Source of the DNA: Taenia hydatigena
Taxonomy: Eukaryota; Platyhelminthes; Cestoda; Cyclophyllidea; Taeniidae
DNA: 64,000 nucleotides
Direction of reading: 5' to 3'
Assembly: GCA_036345935.2 (NCBI GenBank)
Contig: JADWOT020000005.1
Span: forward strand, 20,004,369 to 20,068,368
The notes under the pieces are model-generated. The model saw only the letters and a list, made by a program, of their open reading frames with translations, did not search any database and was not told the DNA's origin. Made by a program: the position numbers and the translations under genes. Of this stretch, positions 23,201 through 35,515 are shown piece by piece (the first letter of the stretch is position 1; every line of letters starts with the position of its first letter).

Positions 23201-26200
23201 GTCTTAATTGCCTGGCAGGAATTTATGAAAGCCTGCCATATCGCCTTGAACAGCATTCTTATGCTCTTCCTGTTTATCGAAGGTACTGGCATCGTCCACT
23301 GAATCCGCGGAAACTTGTGGACGTTGGCTTCTCCCACCTCACACGAACAATGACTCTCCATCGTGCTATAAAGCTCTATCGTCTGCCCGACACCACGAGT
23401 CTACCCGGTTTCCGTGTTCTTGAGTCTCGTGATCTGCCCGCATGCCGTCAACTCCTTGCCACGTACCTGGAATCCCGCTCACACCTCCACCCTGTCTTCT
23501 CGGAGGAAGAGTTTTCCCACTGGTTAGTAGCTACCTTAAGACTTGCTTTTTGGCAATGTCACGACCGGTATTTATGTACCCATTAGGCGTCTGTTAGTTG
23601 ACGCGCTACGTGCTGAATAAATGTTTAATGGGATGACTGCTGTGGCAGTGAGTTAAAAGTCACCACAGTCACCCTCCTTCAAATAGGTTACGCTGAAATG
23701 TCGCAACGACAAGTGTTTCGTCAAAGTATCTTGCTTTTAAAATCTCATACATCTGCTTATTTCTCGTCAATGGTGCCAAAGCTTCTTAGTGACATACGCA
23801 CCAACTCGGTGGGGAATGAAAATTTTGCAGGATTAAATGCCGTTCCCTTGTTAAAGGTTCTTGCCCCGTGACGATGTCGTGCATGCCTACGTGGTGGAGC
23901 GGGCCTCCGACGGTGCCATCACCGACATGGTCTCTTTCTACTCCCTGCCCAGTTCGGTGATGCAGCACCCAAGGCACAACCTTCTGCGTGCTGCCTACTC
24001 CTTTTATAATGTGTCCACTGAAACTCCGTGGGCGGTGCTCATGAAGGAGGCTTTGATTGTCGCCAAACAGGTCCGTGTTTTATTGACTTTTATAATCCTT
24101 TTTCGAGGAAAAGCAAGCATGTTGTAAATTCCCTCGATATAGAAACGTTTTTTCTTGAAGGTAGGAGTGGACTAAGCCTTAGCCAACTCCCTTTCTGTAC
24201 TAATTGTCGTGCCAATTTTGCCATGAGCAGGTGGTGAATATCACTTGGTTACTTATTATCAAGGTACGAAGAGAGGCAATGCCCCTTCTTTCCTCTCTCC
24301 CTCATTCCAAAATAAAGTTCACATCTCACGGATGTTTTCTACTGACATGCAGCATGAGGGATTTCCCTCCAAGTTAGTAATTCACCACTTCTAACTGCTT
24401 CCCTTGAAGGAGTTTTGCTCTTGCACTTCCTCTCACGTCTACAAATTGATAAATCTCAGCCGCACGCGTTGTTGGACCTCTCTTTTAGCGGGTGAGCAGT
24501 TCCGCTTGAGCAATTGCCTCCATTACTCGTCCGTACACACACACCCAGAGCTCAGCCTTGTGAGAATGTTGTGGTGGTAGAGGTGCTTGCGCTGGGAGTG
24601 TGATGTGGGTATTGCTTGATTAGCCTGGGCATAACCAATGAGATGCTCATTCGTTTCGCATTGTCTTGCAAAAGTCATTTTACATCGCAGGTCAGCTTAC
24701 GGTGAATAAAATGACGAGTAGATTGACAGTCTATTGCCGTGTCATCGCTCAAGACTGAAGTTCTTGACACCCTAATTCATCTACCTTTGAGTGATTCTTT
24801 GCCAGAAATGGCTCCCGACAGTCCCACCTCTCCTTAAGTGCTTCTCTGCACGAGACACTCGTTTATTTTGTCGACAGAAAATCGGGAACGCACACAGCGC
24901 GCCGTAACGACACCACTTACGTATGCGAAAGAAGTGTGCCAATTGGTAGTCTTGTCACCCCCTTGTCATTCTCGTCTGGAGACCCACGTGCGAGCTTCAC
25001 TATTTACCACCAAAAGCTATTTAATTATATTTTTGGATCCCTAAGAACTAGTACGTGTGTCGACCGCAATGCCTCGCTATTGTTGAAGTGTCCCTAGGGA
25101 AAAATCAGGAGTGTTCATTCGTCGTGCTTAGATGTTGGTAACTTTTTTTCGCCTTTTCCCTTGCCCTTTAACTTGGAATGGTTGTTTTCATTTACTCCAG
25201 TTCTGCTTTTGGCACTTTTTATCTTCTTTTTTACCAAAGGCCATATATTAACGCATCCTTGTTGTATCTTTATGTCACAGGACTGAAAAACTGCTTTCTC
25301 ACCTCATTTCTCTCACTTATGGTGCCTCTAGTTTTGCGCTCTCTAAATTAAATTTATTGGCCTTGTCAAAAAGTACTGAATATCGTTTAATGCAACTTTT
25401 GACTGATTTATACACGTTCTGATCTCTTGGCGTCTCCTTTTGCTCTTTTCGCGTCACTTATGGACAGCTCCTTACTGACCCTCCGTTAGTAGTAAGCTTT
25501 GTGCTTTTAAAAGCTCGCTTGTTTCGGTACTAATTGATATGCCCTGCTTCCATGGATCTGTCCAGGCCTCCATTATCGGTCTGCTTCTCACTCGACGACC
25601 ATTTCCTATCATTGTCTCGTGAAGCGGGTGGAAGGAAATTAAATTATTTCACCATGTTGGGGCATTCTGTCCTGCTGTTGGTTTTTTCATACCTCCTCTG
25701 AATGGTTTGATTAGCGGAAAAAAATTGCTGGTTGCTAGTGGACCATGGCCCTGTCATGCCTGAGGAATTCTTAACGGTCCTGCAAATGCCACCTCTTTTG
25801 GTCATTTAAACTGCAGTGCCATATCCAACTTTCCCCTTTCATTCTCTCTAGCAGAGGTTCTTTTTAACCAAACTCTTATTTTTTATTCTTTCGCTACGTA
25901 CCCGTTCTTTCACCCGACTCTCCTCCGCCTTCGACCTGTGAGTCTTGCTTTGAGTATGCTCGGGACGTCCTAATGTGTTTCGGTAATTTTGGCGAAGTTG
26001 TTATTTGAGCAAGCCTATTGCTTTTTTTCGATGTTAGAGGGTAGGGTCCAAGTTCCCTCTGCATTCTTGCGTCTAGTTAATGCCTCAGCTTCCAAATGTA
26101 GGTATTTTCTGCAGAGTGCATTCATCGCCACTTCCAGAAAGTCAAGTTGATAATTTTATGAGCTGGTACAAACGTGGTGGCGTAGCATCTCCCGCCCAAT

Positions 26201-27434
26201 CCACACGTTACTAATCTGCGACAAAGGAAATGCATTAACCGTAATGAGGGAGGTTTATGCAGGCATATGTTATGGCTATTACACTCTGAGTTCCCCTTTA
26301 TTTGGAGATCATAGGGGTTGTGAGCGTTGCCGAGTCTAGCGGCATGACTCAAGGTTCTTTCGGCGGGCGAAAGTATGATGACGGAGCCTCAAGTGTTCGA
26401 ATAAGCAATCTAAGTATTGTTAGTAGCTATACTCGATGACTTAAAAGAATGCAGAAAAGTGAATAAATCGCTTTCATTTTCACATTTATTTTCTGGTTTA
26501 GAACTTGTCCAATCCTTTTGCAGGAGGCAATACGCGTCACACATTTGTGACGCACGCCGTGTACGGTTAGTGTGATGAGTGCATCACACACTCGTGACAC
26601 TGATAGCGCGGCGAATTTAGCTTGCTTCATCTGACTGGCCTTCTGGCAGTGTCTGTGTGAAAGTTGCCTCGCATGTATAGCCCTCGTTTTTCATTCATTT
26701 GACTGTGTCAAGCCTCGCTAGCAAATCATGATGTGTATTTTCAGCTCGGCTATGACGTATTCAATGCGTTGGATTTGTTGGATAATGCTAGCTTCTTTGA
26801 AGACCTCAAATTTGGCATCGGTGACGGGAATCTGCACTACTATCTCTACAATTGGCGCTGTCCAACACTCAAACCTGAGGAGGTGAGTTCTGGCATCTTA
26901 AAGTATCGCTCCTTCATTGCTGATCAGCGCTGCTTTATTCACCTTTAAGAAATTACAATTTCACCGATGAAATGATATGACTATCTAAAAGCACCATTCC
27001 ACTTTCTCTTTTTGAACTTGGGGAGGTGTCTCACTTGAAACTTGAGAATCACAGTCCAGTGGTGTTGTCGACTTCCGCCACAACTCATTACTTAATAGCT
27101 TCCCCGGCTTCCATTAACTCCTATTTTCACTTTCGATACTTTTCTCCTCTACAGTCAGTCGCGACAATCCTTTCGTTTTGCTTTCTGAACGGGGGTGTCT
27201 TAGTAGCTCATCCATTGGAAAGAAGGCGTAAATCCTCTGCAGCTCTTCAAGGTGCTCCAAAACATGAATGGAACACTCTTGATACCGTTCTAGTAGCTAG
27301 AGCCGGTGGGGATGGATGTGACAGTCTTTTAAATGTCAAAATTTGTTGAGAGTTTCGCCTTTTAATCGTCTTGTTAATCACTCGCTCACATTCTCCTTTT
27401 TTCTGCAAACTAGGTGGGCGTTGTTCTTCAGTAG
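20232..27434 (+). CDS. NMT1: Glycylpeptide N-tetradecanoyltransferase (N-myristoyltransferase)
   Basis: Ten exons: 20232-20255, 20349-20604, 20672-20796, 20839-20930, 20999-21115, 21949-22119, 23283-23522, 23857-24070, 26745-26882 and 27414-27434, giving 465 residues. The enzyme moves myristate from myristoyl-CoA to the N-terminal glycine of target proteins in the cytosol and at ribosomes. Near-identity to animal NMTs is seen at [38 protein letters not shown], the myristoyl-CoA segment [57 protein letters not shown] and HYYLYNW. The chain ends VGVVLQ, the conserved C-terminus whose carboxylate acts in catalysis. The N-terminus has a Lys-rich stretch (KPPKKSK) like vertebrate NMTs. Two large introns (22120-23282 and 24071-26744) interrupt it; the first holds antisense open frames. 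The frame is intact throughout. Confidence 0.95.
22632..23085 (-). pseudogene. Antisense open frames nested in an NMT intron, possible pseudogene
   Basis: Two adjoining minus-strand frames (23085-22876 and 22865-22632) in NMT intron 6 together read a Lys/Glu-rich, helix-like chain, for example [18 protein letters not shown] then [20 protein letters not shown]. They are out of frame with each other and separated by a stop near 22876. The composition looks more like protein than the surrounding intron, so this may be a decayed retrocopy or a nested gene with a short intron. I do not recognise the family. Confidence 0.3.
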
Positions 27435-27575
27435 ATTTTGCCCAATCGGCCGCTGGGAAAACCGTCTGCTGATGTGGTGTGCACGCTCTCACGAGCAGTC
27501 CACCTGTCGGGCGCCCTATTCCTTTTCTCCTAATGCTCCTCTTCACTCCTTCCCTCCTGGATTCTTGTTTGTGCG

Positions 27576-27581
27576 AATAAA
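27576..27581 (+). terminator. Poly(A) signal of NMT
   Basis: AATAAA about 140 nt after the NMT stop codon. Confidence 0.6.
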
Positions 27582-29476
27582 GTACATCAAACGTTGAGGA
27601 TCGAGGTCTTGGACTCGTTTTCTACCCCAAAAGGGCGGAACTTTACCGTCGAGTTTATTTATTAGGCGAGATCCACAAATTTGGACTTTGAGGATCGTCT
27701 ACGGAGGGGGGTACTTTTTTCTATTGCAATGGAAAGGTTCCACGTCCAGAATTTGGCTCCATCGTTATGCTACACCCCCGTCGGGACACACCAGTGTCAA
27801 AACCGACAGGGTTAGGTTTCCGGAAAAGGTCGTCACCAAATGTGTTATTCAACCTGGCCGTTCTCGACATCGATGCCCTTGTGAATAAATGGGCCTTCGA
27901 AGAAAGCGCAGTCGTGCCGATTTCACATCCATGAAGCACTGTCCCGCATTTATTTCAACATTATTCCATAACCAGTCATGCTTGGTGTTGACGCCAGGGT
28001 CATGTGATGTTCATCGCTTGAGTTGCACGAGGTCTTGTAATGTGAAGTTCTCTCTTCACTCACTGATTTCGCTAGTCCTGGCTGCACCTCGATATTCAAC
28101 CACACCAAGCAGATGGATTTATCCAGGGTGTAATGATTGCTTTGCTTTTAGCAAGAGAACAACGCCACAAAGAGCACCGTCTTGGGTAGGAATCCAATTT
28201 CGTGTGGCTTGGCCGTGCAATGTAAGGGCTAACCGATTGGAGGATTTACCTCCTCAACTTTGCAGCGCAAAAGTCATCGCAGGCCAATCCCTCTGCCATG
28301 TTTCAACAACTTTCATTATGCCCTCTCCAGTTGATGTGAAGGGAAGCAAATTTACCTTCGCTTGACACATCAGTTTCGAATCACCTTCGTCAGCAGTAGC
28401 ACGTGATTACTCACGGATAAACTAAATAATGTTCCTGAAGGTGATCTATCCATCTCTAAGGCATCCACCACCAGGATCAGTTTGCACGTCACCCCTACCC
28501 TCTCACCCTTTCCAAATGATGGAATACATGGCGAGGACCTTAAACAACGTCATGGTCGACGTTTGACCCACAAAGGACACAAACTCGAGTTGGGTCAATC
28601 AAATTCAAAAGATTACCAGAGGATGCGAACAAATGCTCGTCAAGAAGACGCAAATCATTTAATGAAATCAGTTATTCTGGAGACGAGTGTTTTATTGCTC
28701 AAATAGATAGTAGTAACCTATGGACTTTGGCAGTTATTTATTGTTTGATCTAAAAACCACTTTCAATCAATTATTTTTAGAACTTTCAGGTTGAAAGAGG
28801 AAAGCGTTCTGAGAAAATCGACAAGCTTAAAGAAGATAAAAGTTCTCCTTTTAGTTTTATACTATGCTTTCTATTTGAATAGGCACTTGGATCACAATTT
28901 GATTTGTTCGCCGTGTTAGGCCTGATACACGAACTACTCACTGAAACACATTACTCGTTCATTATTCTTCTTCACTCTTGGATGCTTGTTTGTCTTCCAA
29001 TTGTAAATCGTCAAAAGTTTAGTTTTAAATGTATCAATTGATGGTTATAAATAATAATAACGTCTGGTGGCCAATTAAGAGGTAAGTCTTCAGGCAATTT
29101 CCAGCTCAACTTAGTTCCCACTCACTCTCCAAAAGAAACACCATTTGGTGATGATTCAGCAGGTGGGAGGCATACCGAGATCTAGAAAATATTGGAAGGG
29201 CTCCGGATATACACACAAATAATAGTCCTTTAACCTACGTTTTTTCTTGGTTTTGGTGGCCGGTAAATTCGCCTCGCATTCTAAGGAGGTATTCTGAAAA
29301 TTTGTGAATGAAATATAGCCTGCTTTTGATGCGTTGGAAGGTAGTTGGTAAGTCACTTGTGCCAGCCCGCATGCTTGAAACTCCACGTGTCTCGACGGGG
29401 TTTGAACTTACTTTTCCTCAAATCGATGCCTCGGCGCAGACTGTCGAGCCTGCAGCCGCGTGTGCACGCGCCTTAG
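27582..29476. other. Intergenic stretch with broken open frames
   Basis: Between NMT and the next gene. At 27687-27932 one plus-strand frame reads a protein-like 80 residues without an ATG at its start (includes PRPEFGSIVMLHPRRDTPVS), then stops; the next 430 bp is open in another frame. On the minus strand the same DNA also reads partly open but with several stops. This may be an old mobile-element or gene remnant; no family could be named. Nothing is recognised from 28400 to 29476. Confidence 0.3.
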
Positions 29477-32260
29477 ATGTCTCTTGATTGCGTCCATTTC
29501 GCGCCACCCACAGACATTAACGTGGAACTCTCCCTGACCGGTGAATTTCTTCTGGTTCAACTACATTTTCCGGGCATTGGGAAATCGCCACCATCACCAC
29601 TTCCACAGCATGTGCGTGGAGGAAGTAGTCTATTTTTCTGTTTCTTCTCGGCTAAAAAGCGCACCCCCACTCACAGATCCACCTGGATGAAGTTAATCGA
29701 CGAGAAGACGCCCTCAACAGTCATGCGTTCTGGTGAGTGGGTTCCCATACAGCCGGAAAGGAAACCTGTCAACGGTGAGATGTGGCTTCGAATATTCAGA
29801 CGACGAATCAGTATAATGTTGATTCCCCCGAAAAAGGAAAAGAATGCGGTACGGGTCAACTCGAAGACCTCAGTTCCAGAGGGTCCTCCAGTTACCCGGT
29901 ACTACTATTGGGATTCAGGTCGGATGAACAGAGCTTTGAATCCGCGCAAAAGCGAAGTTCTTGTTAATCATGATCAAATTTCCCTTCGCCTGGCATGCAG
30001 TGGGGAGTTGTGGACAGAGGAGGATGTGAGAGGGCTTCAGAAAGTCTCCCAGAAAAAAGAGGCAGAAAAGGAATCGAAAGTAGCGCCTGATGCTCAATTA
30101 AAGCATGAGCTGGTTTCTGAAGATACCGCTTTATTGGCAACTTCCAGTCAAGAATGCAATCAAACTGACTGTCCTGGAGGCGATGCAAATCCTTGTAAAA
30201 ATAATGCAGCTTTTGTGCCACCGACTGCTGAGGAAAAGCAGTTGGAAGGGGAAGAAAGGAGGATGGAAGCGGAGGGAAATACGGATAGGGTGGAAGAGGA
30301 CCCTATGCTTAAGGGAAAAGAACGAAAGAAAGCACCTCTAAGTGAACGCACGTCGTGTATAGACACCGAAACCCACCCATTAGAGCAACCTGAGTCAACT
30401 GGCGCGGTTCAAAATTGGGTTTCACATGAGACAGTCTCAATTAAGGCCGAAACGGATGGCGATTTTAGGGGTAGGTCCCCTTAAGTTGTCAGTTAAGCCA
30501 GTTTTGTGCTATACAGTGTTTCTGCAAACGCAGTAAATATGCGATTCTGTGTCCCATTTTCTGCATCCAGTATATCACACATCTTTGGACATCTGATTCA
30601 CAAATAAATATCAAATGCATCCTGTAGAAAAAAAGTCGGTAAGAAATGCTAACTTCTTCTTCGTCTTTTTTAAGTTAGACGCATCTTCATGAGCATACGC
30701 AACACCTAAGCACTCCATTCCGCGATTCCTATGCTAGAATAGTATCAATGTTACTCCACCTTGAGGCTTCGGAGGTTTCATATTCCAACTGATCGGTCGC
30801 ACTAAAAAAAGAGGTCTTTACTCTTCGAATCGCATTTTACATTCTCCTAATGATGAAGTTTTAACCATTTGCGGCAAGAGAAATAATTCCCTTCACTGCT
30901 CACTCGAATTTGTTAAGTAAACATGAGCATTGAATGTGCACATTACTGAGTGATCGGAGAAATCAGTGCAGTGGCTACCAATTAAGCAATTTTCAATTAG
31001 CAATATTTAAAGCATCTTTTTTGGTAAAGTAGTGCATGCACTTCACTTTATAATATACAGAATCATGTTTGCAAATTCTCTTCCTATGAACCGTTTCGCC
31101 TAGTCTCAGATGTCGATAGCCCTATGCTACTTTCAGTCCCAAGATGTAGGTTTAGCACCCTTACGTACACTTAATGCAAACAAGGGGCGAAAAACCCTTT
31201 AGAAAAATGTTACCAAGACATACGCAGTTCAACTAAGCTTCACGTCTTTGGAAGTCTTTTACTTTTTTAAAAAAGCGGACTCTCTTCCAGTTTACAAATC
31301 TAACATTTCCAGCTGTTTTGGGAATGGTGTTTTGCTTCTCTACCATCGAGTGCTACCCTAATGGGCAGATTAGCAACTTAATAGGGAGGCTGTCACTTGG
31401 CATCTGCCTTACCTAGTTCAACCAAGGCACCCACAAATAAGCCGCTATTTTCAAAACGCCTTACTCCCAACGGTTATACAAACTGGACTTAAATATAAAA
31501 ACTATTTTGAGCTTGTGACTTGAGGCAAATTATTGGCAATTACTTGATTTAGCAGTTAATTTAGACCATTAGGTCGGTAGGTGTGGAGCTGGACTTCTAA
31601 TTCTTTAAATCATTTTTAGAATTAAAGCTATCGGTCGTCATTTTTATTATGCTCAACGCCGAGAATGGTTATTAACACATTGCCTAGCTAGGATCGCCGA
31701 ATCAGTACCTAGTAAATGACCGCTTGCACGCAAAGCAACCTTCGTGTCAATTGCATTAAAGGGGTACGGATGTGCAATGAAGTAATTTATGATGCATGTT
31801 GTCTCAAATTGCCAATTTTGCCGTGTTTAAGCTCTTTGAAGTCCATCTTTTAGAGTTGCAGAGCTCAGGCACAAAGGTGGAGGGGAAGACTGAGGACGAG
31901 AGAGAGGGAAGCATACAAAAGGCAGAAGATCATGGGAGCATCGAGAGAGCAACCAGTTGTACAGATCTCTACAAGGTAGTGGATGCTGCCACTGCCACTA
32001 CCGTGGAAAGGGGGAAAAATAGTGGTGATGGTAGTGACGGTGAACGCTGTCACTACTGTTTGGGTGTGCGGGAGCAAGTGGGAAAAGCGGAGTTCTGTGC
32101 ACTACAGGCGCGTGTCGAAGCCATGGACAAGGAAGAATGGGGTCGAGTCCTCGACATCATCATCGGTAGAAGTGGTGGCAGGGGCAGAGTTGTCCACCAT
32201 TCGCAGCCCTCCAATCGTGGCCCTAAAGATGGCGCCAAAATTGCGAGTAAAAGAAAATAA
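29477..32260 (+). CDS. Hypothetical protein, first of two tandem paralogs
   Basis: Exon 29477-30470 (ATG) joins in phase 1 to exon 31854-32260 (acceptor CATCTTTTAG), giving 466 residues. I do not recognise the family. It shares with the gene at 33368 an N-terminal module: a hydrophobic strand ending in FPGIGK, then W-x-x-[IV]QP-x-x-KP-[VA]NG-[DE]-[MI]W-[LI]R, then R-x-S-[IL]MLI, then YYYWDSGR-[ML]-x-R-x-L-[ND]-P-x-KS, and finally an acidic W-[ST]-[DE]-ED-[VL] stretch. The alternating hydrophobic pattern suggests a beta-sandwich. The C-terminal half is acidic and low in complexity. Exon 2 has a CHYC pair, then EEWGRVLDIIIGRS and a basic tail ending KRK, possibly nuclear. The 1.4-kb intron contains no other gene that I can see. 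AATAAA follows at 32379. Confidence 0.6.
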
Positions 32261-32378
32261 CCCTTCTTCTTTCCTCTCATTCACCTTCCATTTCTTTTCC
32301 ACACACATTCTTCATCTATTCTCTTCCGTCTTCTATGAATGTGATGGCTTTGGGTGCATAAAATTTTACAGTGAGTTG

Positions 32379-32384
32379 AATAAA
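32379..32384 (+). terminator. Poly(A) signal of the first paralog
   Basis: AATAAA about 120 nt after the stop codon at 32260, which supports 31854-32260 being the last exon. Confidence 0.5.
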
Positions 32385-32399
32385 GGAACTTTTCGATGA

Positions 32400-33287
32400 A
32401 CGCTTCTGGCTGTTGTGTGCGCACATAATTTTGTAGTGGACTGAAGACAACGTTGTTCTCTTGCTGAAGGCTAGCACTCTGTCCATTTCACAACCTCTAA
32501 CTCGGAGTTGTAACAGAAATACTTCAAGGGTGAAAGCCTTCCAAATTCACGCAAAGTTTCCCAACTCGTGTGAGAGTGATACAGCCTCTGAAATGGTAAA
32601 AAGCACCTTTCCTTGTTCGAGGCTCCAGATGATCATGCGCAGCATTGACAATGACCCCAAAAATTTTCTGTGAGCTCAAAGACAATAAATTCCCTTTGAC
32701 AAGCCGCGAAAAAGTTAAATTTAAGGGATCAAAATACCACCACGAATTTATAATGGGGTGAAAGAGGAATTATTTTGCCAATTTAGAAAGTAAACGGATT
32801 AGTCGGAATTCCGCTTTGCCTTCTTGTTCAATTCTCCCGCAGTGGAGTGAAGAATGAAAGTCCACCTTGGAATTCAGAAAGTTGTATGCATTTTCCCGTA
32901 AAAGCGGAACAAAAATCTCATTAGAATATTTTGCCTATGAATGCTGCAAAGATAGTAAACTATTAACCTGAGCTACTTCTGGAAACGTTACACCCACCGC
33001 TGTCACAGGACGTCACGAAGATCCGACCTTGAGAGGGTGAACGTACTCACAGCTTCTCCATAGACCTGCTTTGGAGATCTCACCCCTCATTAAGGCTTCT
33101 TTCAATTTTCTCCCACGTTATTGTTCCTCACTCCACCGGATGGACATGAAGTGATTACAAATACATAATCAAATCTCCGTGAAAGAAACTTTATAAAATT
33201 GCTAACTCAAATTTTGGCACTAATAGCTTGGCACCCCTACGCGCATTGGCTGCACAAGAGTTACTTCATCCCCACGTGGTTAGTCAG
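32400..33287. other. Spacer between the two paralogs
   Basis: About 0.9 kb with no recognisable coding sequence, repeat or RNA gene. Confidence 0.4.
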
Positions 33288-33355
33288 CCAATAGAGAGAT
33301 GTCCTTGACCGCCACCAATTCAATCAATATTCCTCCGGAGCGGTCCATTTAAATA
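33288..33355 (+). promoter_or_regulatory. Possible promoter elements of the second paralog
   Basis: A CCAAT box (33288-33292) is followed by a TATA-like TTTAAATA (33348-33355). The TATA-like site is only 12 nt before the ATG at 33368. If it is real, transcription would start at or after that ATG and translation might begin at the next in-frame ATG (33422). Confidence 0.25.
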
Positions 33356-33367
33356 GGCTTCCACACC

Positions 33368-34735
33368 ATGTCTGGCTACAAGATTCATTTCGATTACCCC
33401 ACAAAAGTTGAGACTGCGAGGATGAACAATAAAGCCCGAAGCCTCTTCATCCGCCTTACTTTTCCCGAGCTCCATAAGCCCTCCCCCAAACCTCGTCGTT
33501 CCAAGGGGTGCGGCAAATGTAGATGCAGCTGCACGTCAGCACCTTCCTCCCAAGACGACCACGAACCTGTTTGGAGTAATCTGACTAAGCCACCACCTAA
33601 ATCCTCCTCCTCGAAAACTGCTGCCTCAAGCTCACCGAATAATTGGACTTCAGTCCAACCATCTCAGAAGCCCGCAAATGGAGATATTTGGATTCGAGTG
33701 GCAAGTAATCGTGTCTCCCTCATGCTAATTCTATGTGGACCCTCACCTCTAACCCAGAGGATGGATTCAAGGGCTTTAGAGACTCAGCAAGAGAGTTTAA
33801 AATCACTCAGTATTTCAGATTTGCGGGAACAAGAAGAGGAAACATATTCAGACCACTTTCCAACCCTCTACTACTACTGGGACTCAGGGCGACTGAGCAG
33901 AAAACTTGATCCAGTAAAGAGTAGCATGGCAGTGGCAGAGACATGTGTCTGTTTGATGTTGGCAGCTGTCGCAAAGGGAGAGGGATGGAGTGATGAAGAT
34001 CTAAAGATGGTGCACAGAAGTGTCCGAGTGTCAACGCCACCAGTCCCTAGGAAAAGAACTGTTGAGAAACGGGACTTCTGTTGGCAGGAGAGTGTCAAAG
34101 ACACGGAAGAAGTGAGTTCCAAGAACTTTGTTATAGTGGACTGTGAGAATGGAACGGAGCTACCCTCAAAGAGTCCTGAAATTGGCGATGTGGAATCTAA
34201 TGAATGTGGTGAGGGGGAGGAAGATCTACCTCCCAGGTTAGTTAATCGACTTGCCTCAAATTCTGCTAGAACTTGTCAATGCAAAAGTAACTGCGACCGT
34301 ACGCGCCACCTGGACTCATGGGTGGATGAATCAGTAGCGGAGTTGCCGGCTGAGGCTGCGGAGAGATGCACACCGGGAAAATCAATGCCATGTAAGGCGG
34401 GATCGTCGGGGATGGTTAGTGGGACGCGACAAAGGGCAAATATGCGAAAGGCGGTCAGGCGACAGAGACACGAGATGCTAATGCAAATTTTTGCATCGTC
34501 ACAACCCTCGACGAGATCCTCGATCTCCTCTGAAGGTTGTGATGTTCTTGATCAAGGTAAATGCACCAAGTCCAGAGTGTGGTCCTTTGAAATATGCAAC
34601 AACCGCTTTTATTTGCTTTCAGGCTTATTAGGCTTATATAGAAACAACTATGTAGTCTTCAGATATTGCTTGAAATTAGCTCAAATTGATTCGAATAAAG
34701 TCAAAAATTGCTTGAAAATTTTAGATGGAGAATGA
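33368..34735 (+). CDS. Hypothetical protein, second of two tandem paralogs
   Basis: Exon 33368-34556 joins to a tiny last exon 34725-34735, giving 399 residues. If the 168-nt intron is kept, the frame stays open and ends at the same stop, giving 455 residues. It is paralogous to the gene at 29477: shared motifs are LTFPELHK, W-T-S-VQPSQKPANGDIWIR, RVSLMLI, YYYWDSGRLSRKLDPVKS and a WSDEDL acidic end. A Cys-rich insert (CGKCRCSC) and Ser/Pro-rich linker follow the first strand. The C-terminal part has a basic stretch (MRKAVRRQRH) and Ser-rich end. The function is unknown. Conservation is confined to the N-terminal module, so that is the likely functional part. Confidence 0.62.
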   Translation: MSGYKIHFDYPTKVETARMNNKARSLFIRLTFPELHKPSPKPRRSKGCGKCRCSCTSAPSSQDDHEPVWSNLTKPPPKSSSSKTAASSSPNNWTSVQPSQKPANGDIWIRVASNRVSLMLILCGPSPLTQRMDSRALETQQESLKSLSISDLREQEEETYSDHFPTLYYYWDSGRLSRKLDPVKSSMAVAETCVCLMLAAVAKGEGWSDEDLKMVHRSVRVSTPPVPRKRTVEKRDFCWQESVKDTEEVSSKNFVIVDCENGTELPSKSPEIGDVESNECGEGEEDLPPRLVNRLASNSARTCQCKSNCDRTRHLDSWVDESVAELPAEAAERCTPGKSMPCKAGSSGMVSGTRQRANMRKAVRRQRHEMLMQIFASSQPSTRSSISSEGCDVLDQGKCTKSRVWSFEICNNRFYLLSGLLGLYRNNYVVFRYCLKLAQIDSNKVKNCLKILDGE

Positions 34736-34931
34736 GTATCGACACGAGTTCCTTCAAGACCGTTACTATCAGTACGGTTTCGGGTGCTGGAAATTTACTC
34801 CTTTGTACATATGTGGTTTTCTATGCTTTAAAATGTTGAAGAGTATAAATGTATAGGATTAAATAGCACCCAATTGCTCTTTCATTGCCGGAGCTATCAT
34901 AGAGGAGGAAAGCGGATGCCTAATTTGCGTA

Positions 34932-35112
34932 TGTATTGTCCTTTGGACTCCCTTGAAGGCAAAAGAAGGCATGACACTAAGGCAGAACTTATGTTCAATA
35001 AAGAGAGGGAATGGATCTGCTGGCATGGCCCGACGACAAGCCCACGTGGTTAGGACAAAATGGCCACCTAAACGACCGAAACCGAAACCGGCAGTCAAGC
35101 AAACCAAGTTTT
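34932..35112 (-). repeat. Degraded solo LTR of the TGTAG family
   Basis: Starts TGTATTGTCC and keeps GACTCCCTTGAAGGCAAAAG, GCTGGCATGGCCCG and GAAACCGGCAGTC. The 3' end is diverged. It is the first of a cluster of LTRs upstream of the SAM-carrier genes. Confidence 0.6.
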
Positions 35113-35515
35113 AGAGTGAAGCAATCTTAATTTTGTCTAACTTTTCTGCGTGCATAATGATAGAAACTTGATGTATGGACTAAACTGCGCTGGCACTTTG
35201 GTCCTGCAGGTCGCAATCCGACTCTGCGACATTATATTCGGACTGCATGGCTCTCTTCCTTCCCCTTCCTCTTTTCCTTTTTTCTACATTTGATATGAGG
35301 ATTTGAGCGTCGTGAGGCTTTTCCACTGTAGTAGCTAAGGCGGTTAATAGTTAGTGTATCAGAAGAAGTTAAGAGACGAATCCGTCTACGTCCGAAGAAT
35401 TGACCCGCCCTTCGCCTACGGGATTCATTTAAATATCGTAAGTACTACGCGGACCATACGGTTGGCATTTCCATCCAACCGTATGCAAGCAATTTATGCT
35501 TATTTGTGACTATAG

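Noticed and set aside
29156..29386. Minus-strand open frame of 76 codons upstream of the first paralog
   Set aside because: No ATG start, no motif, no splice partner; it lies where the plus-strand promoter should be.
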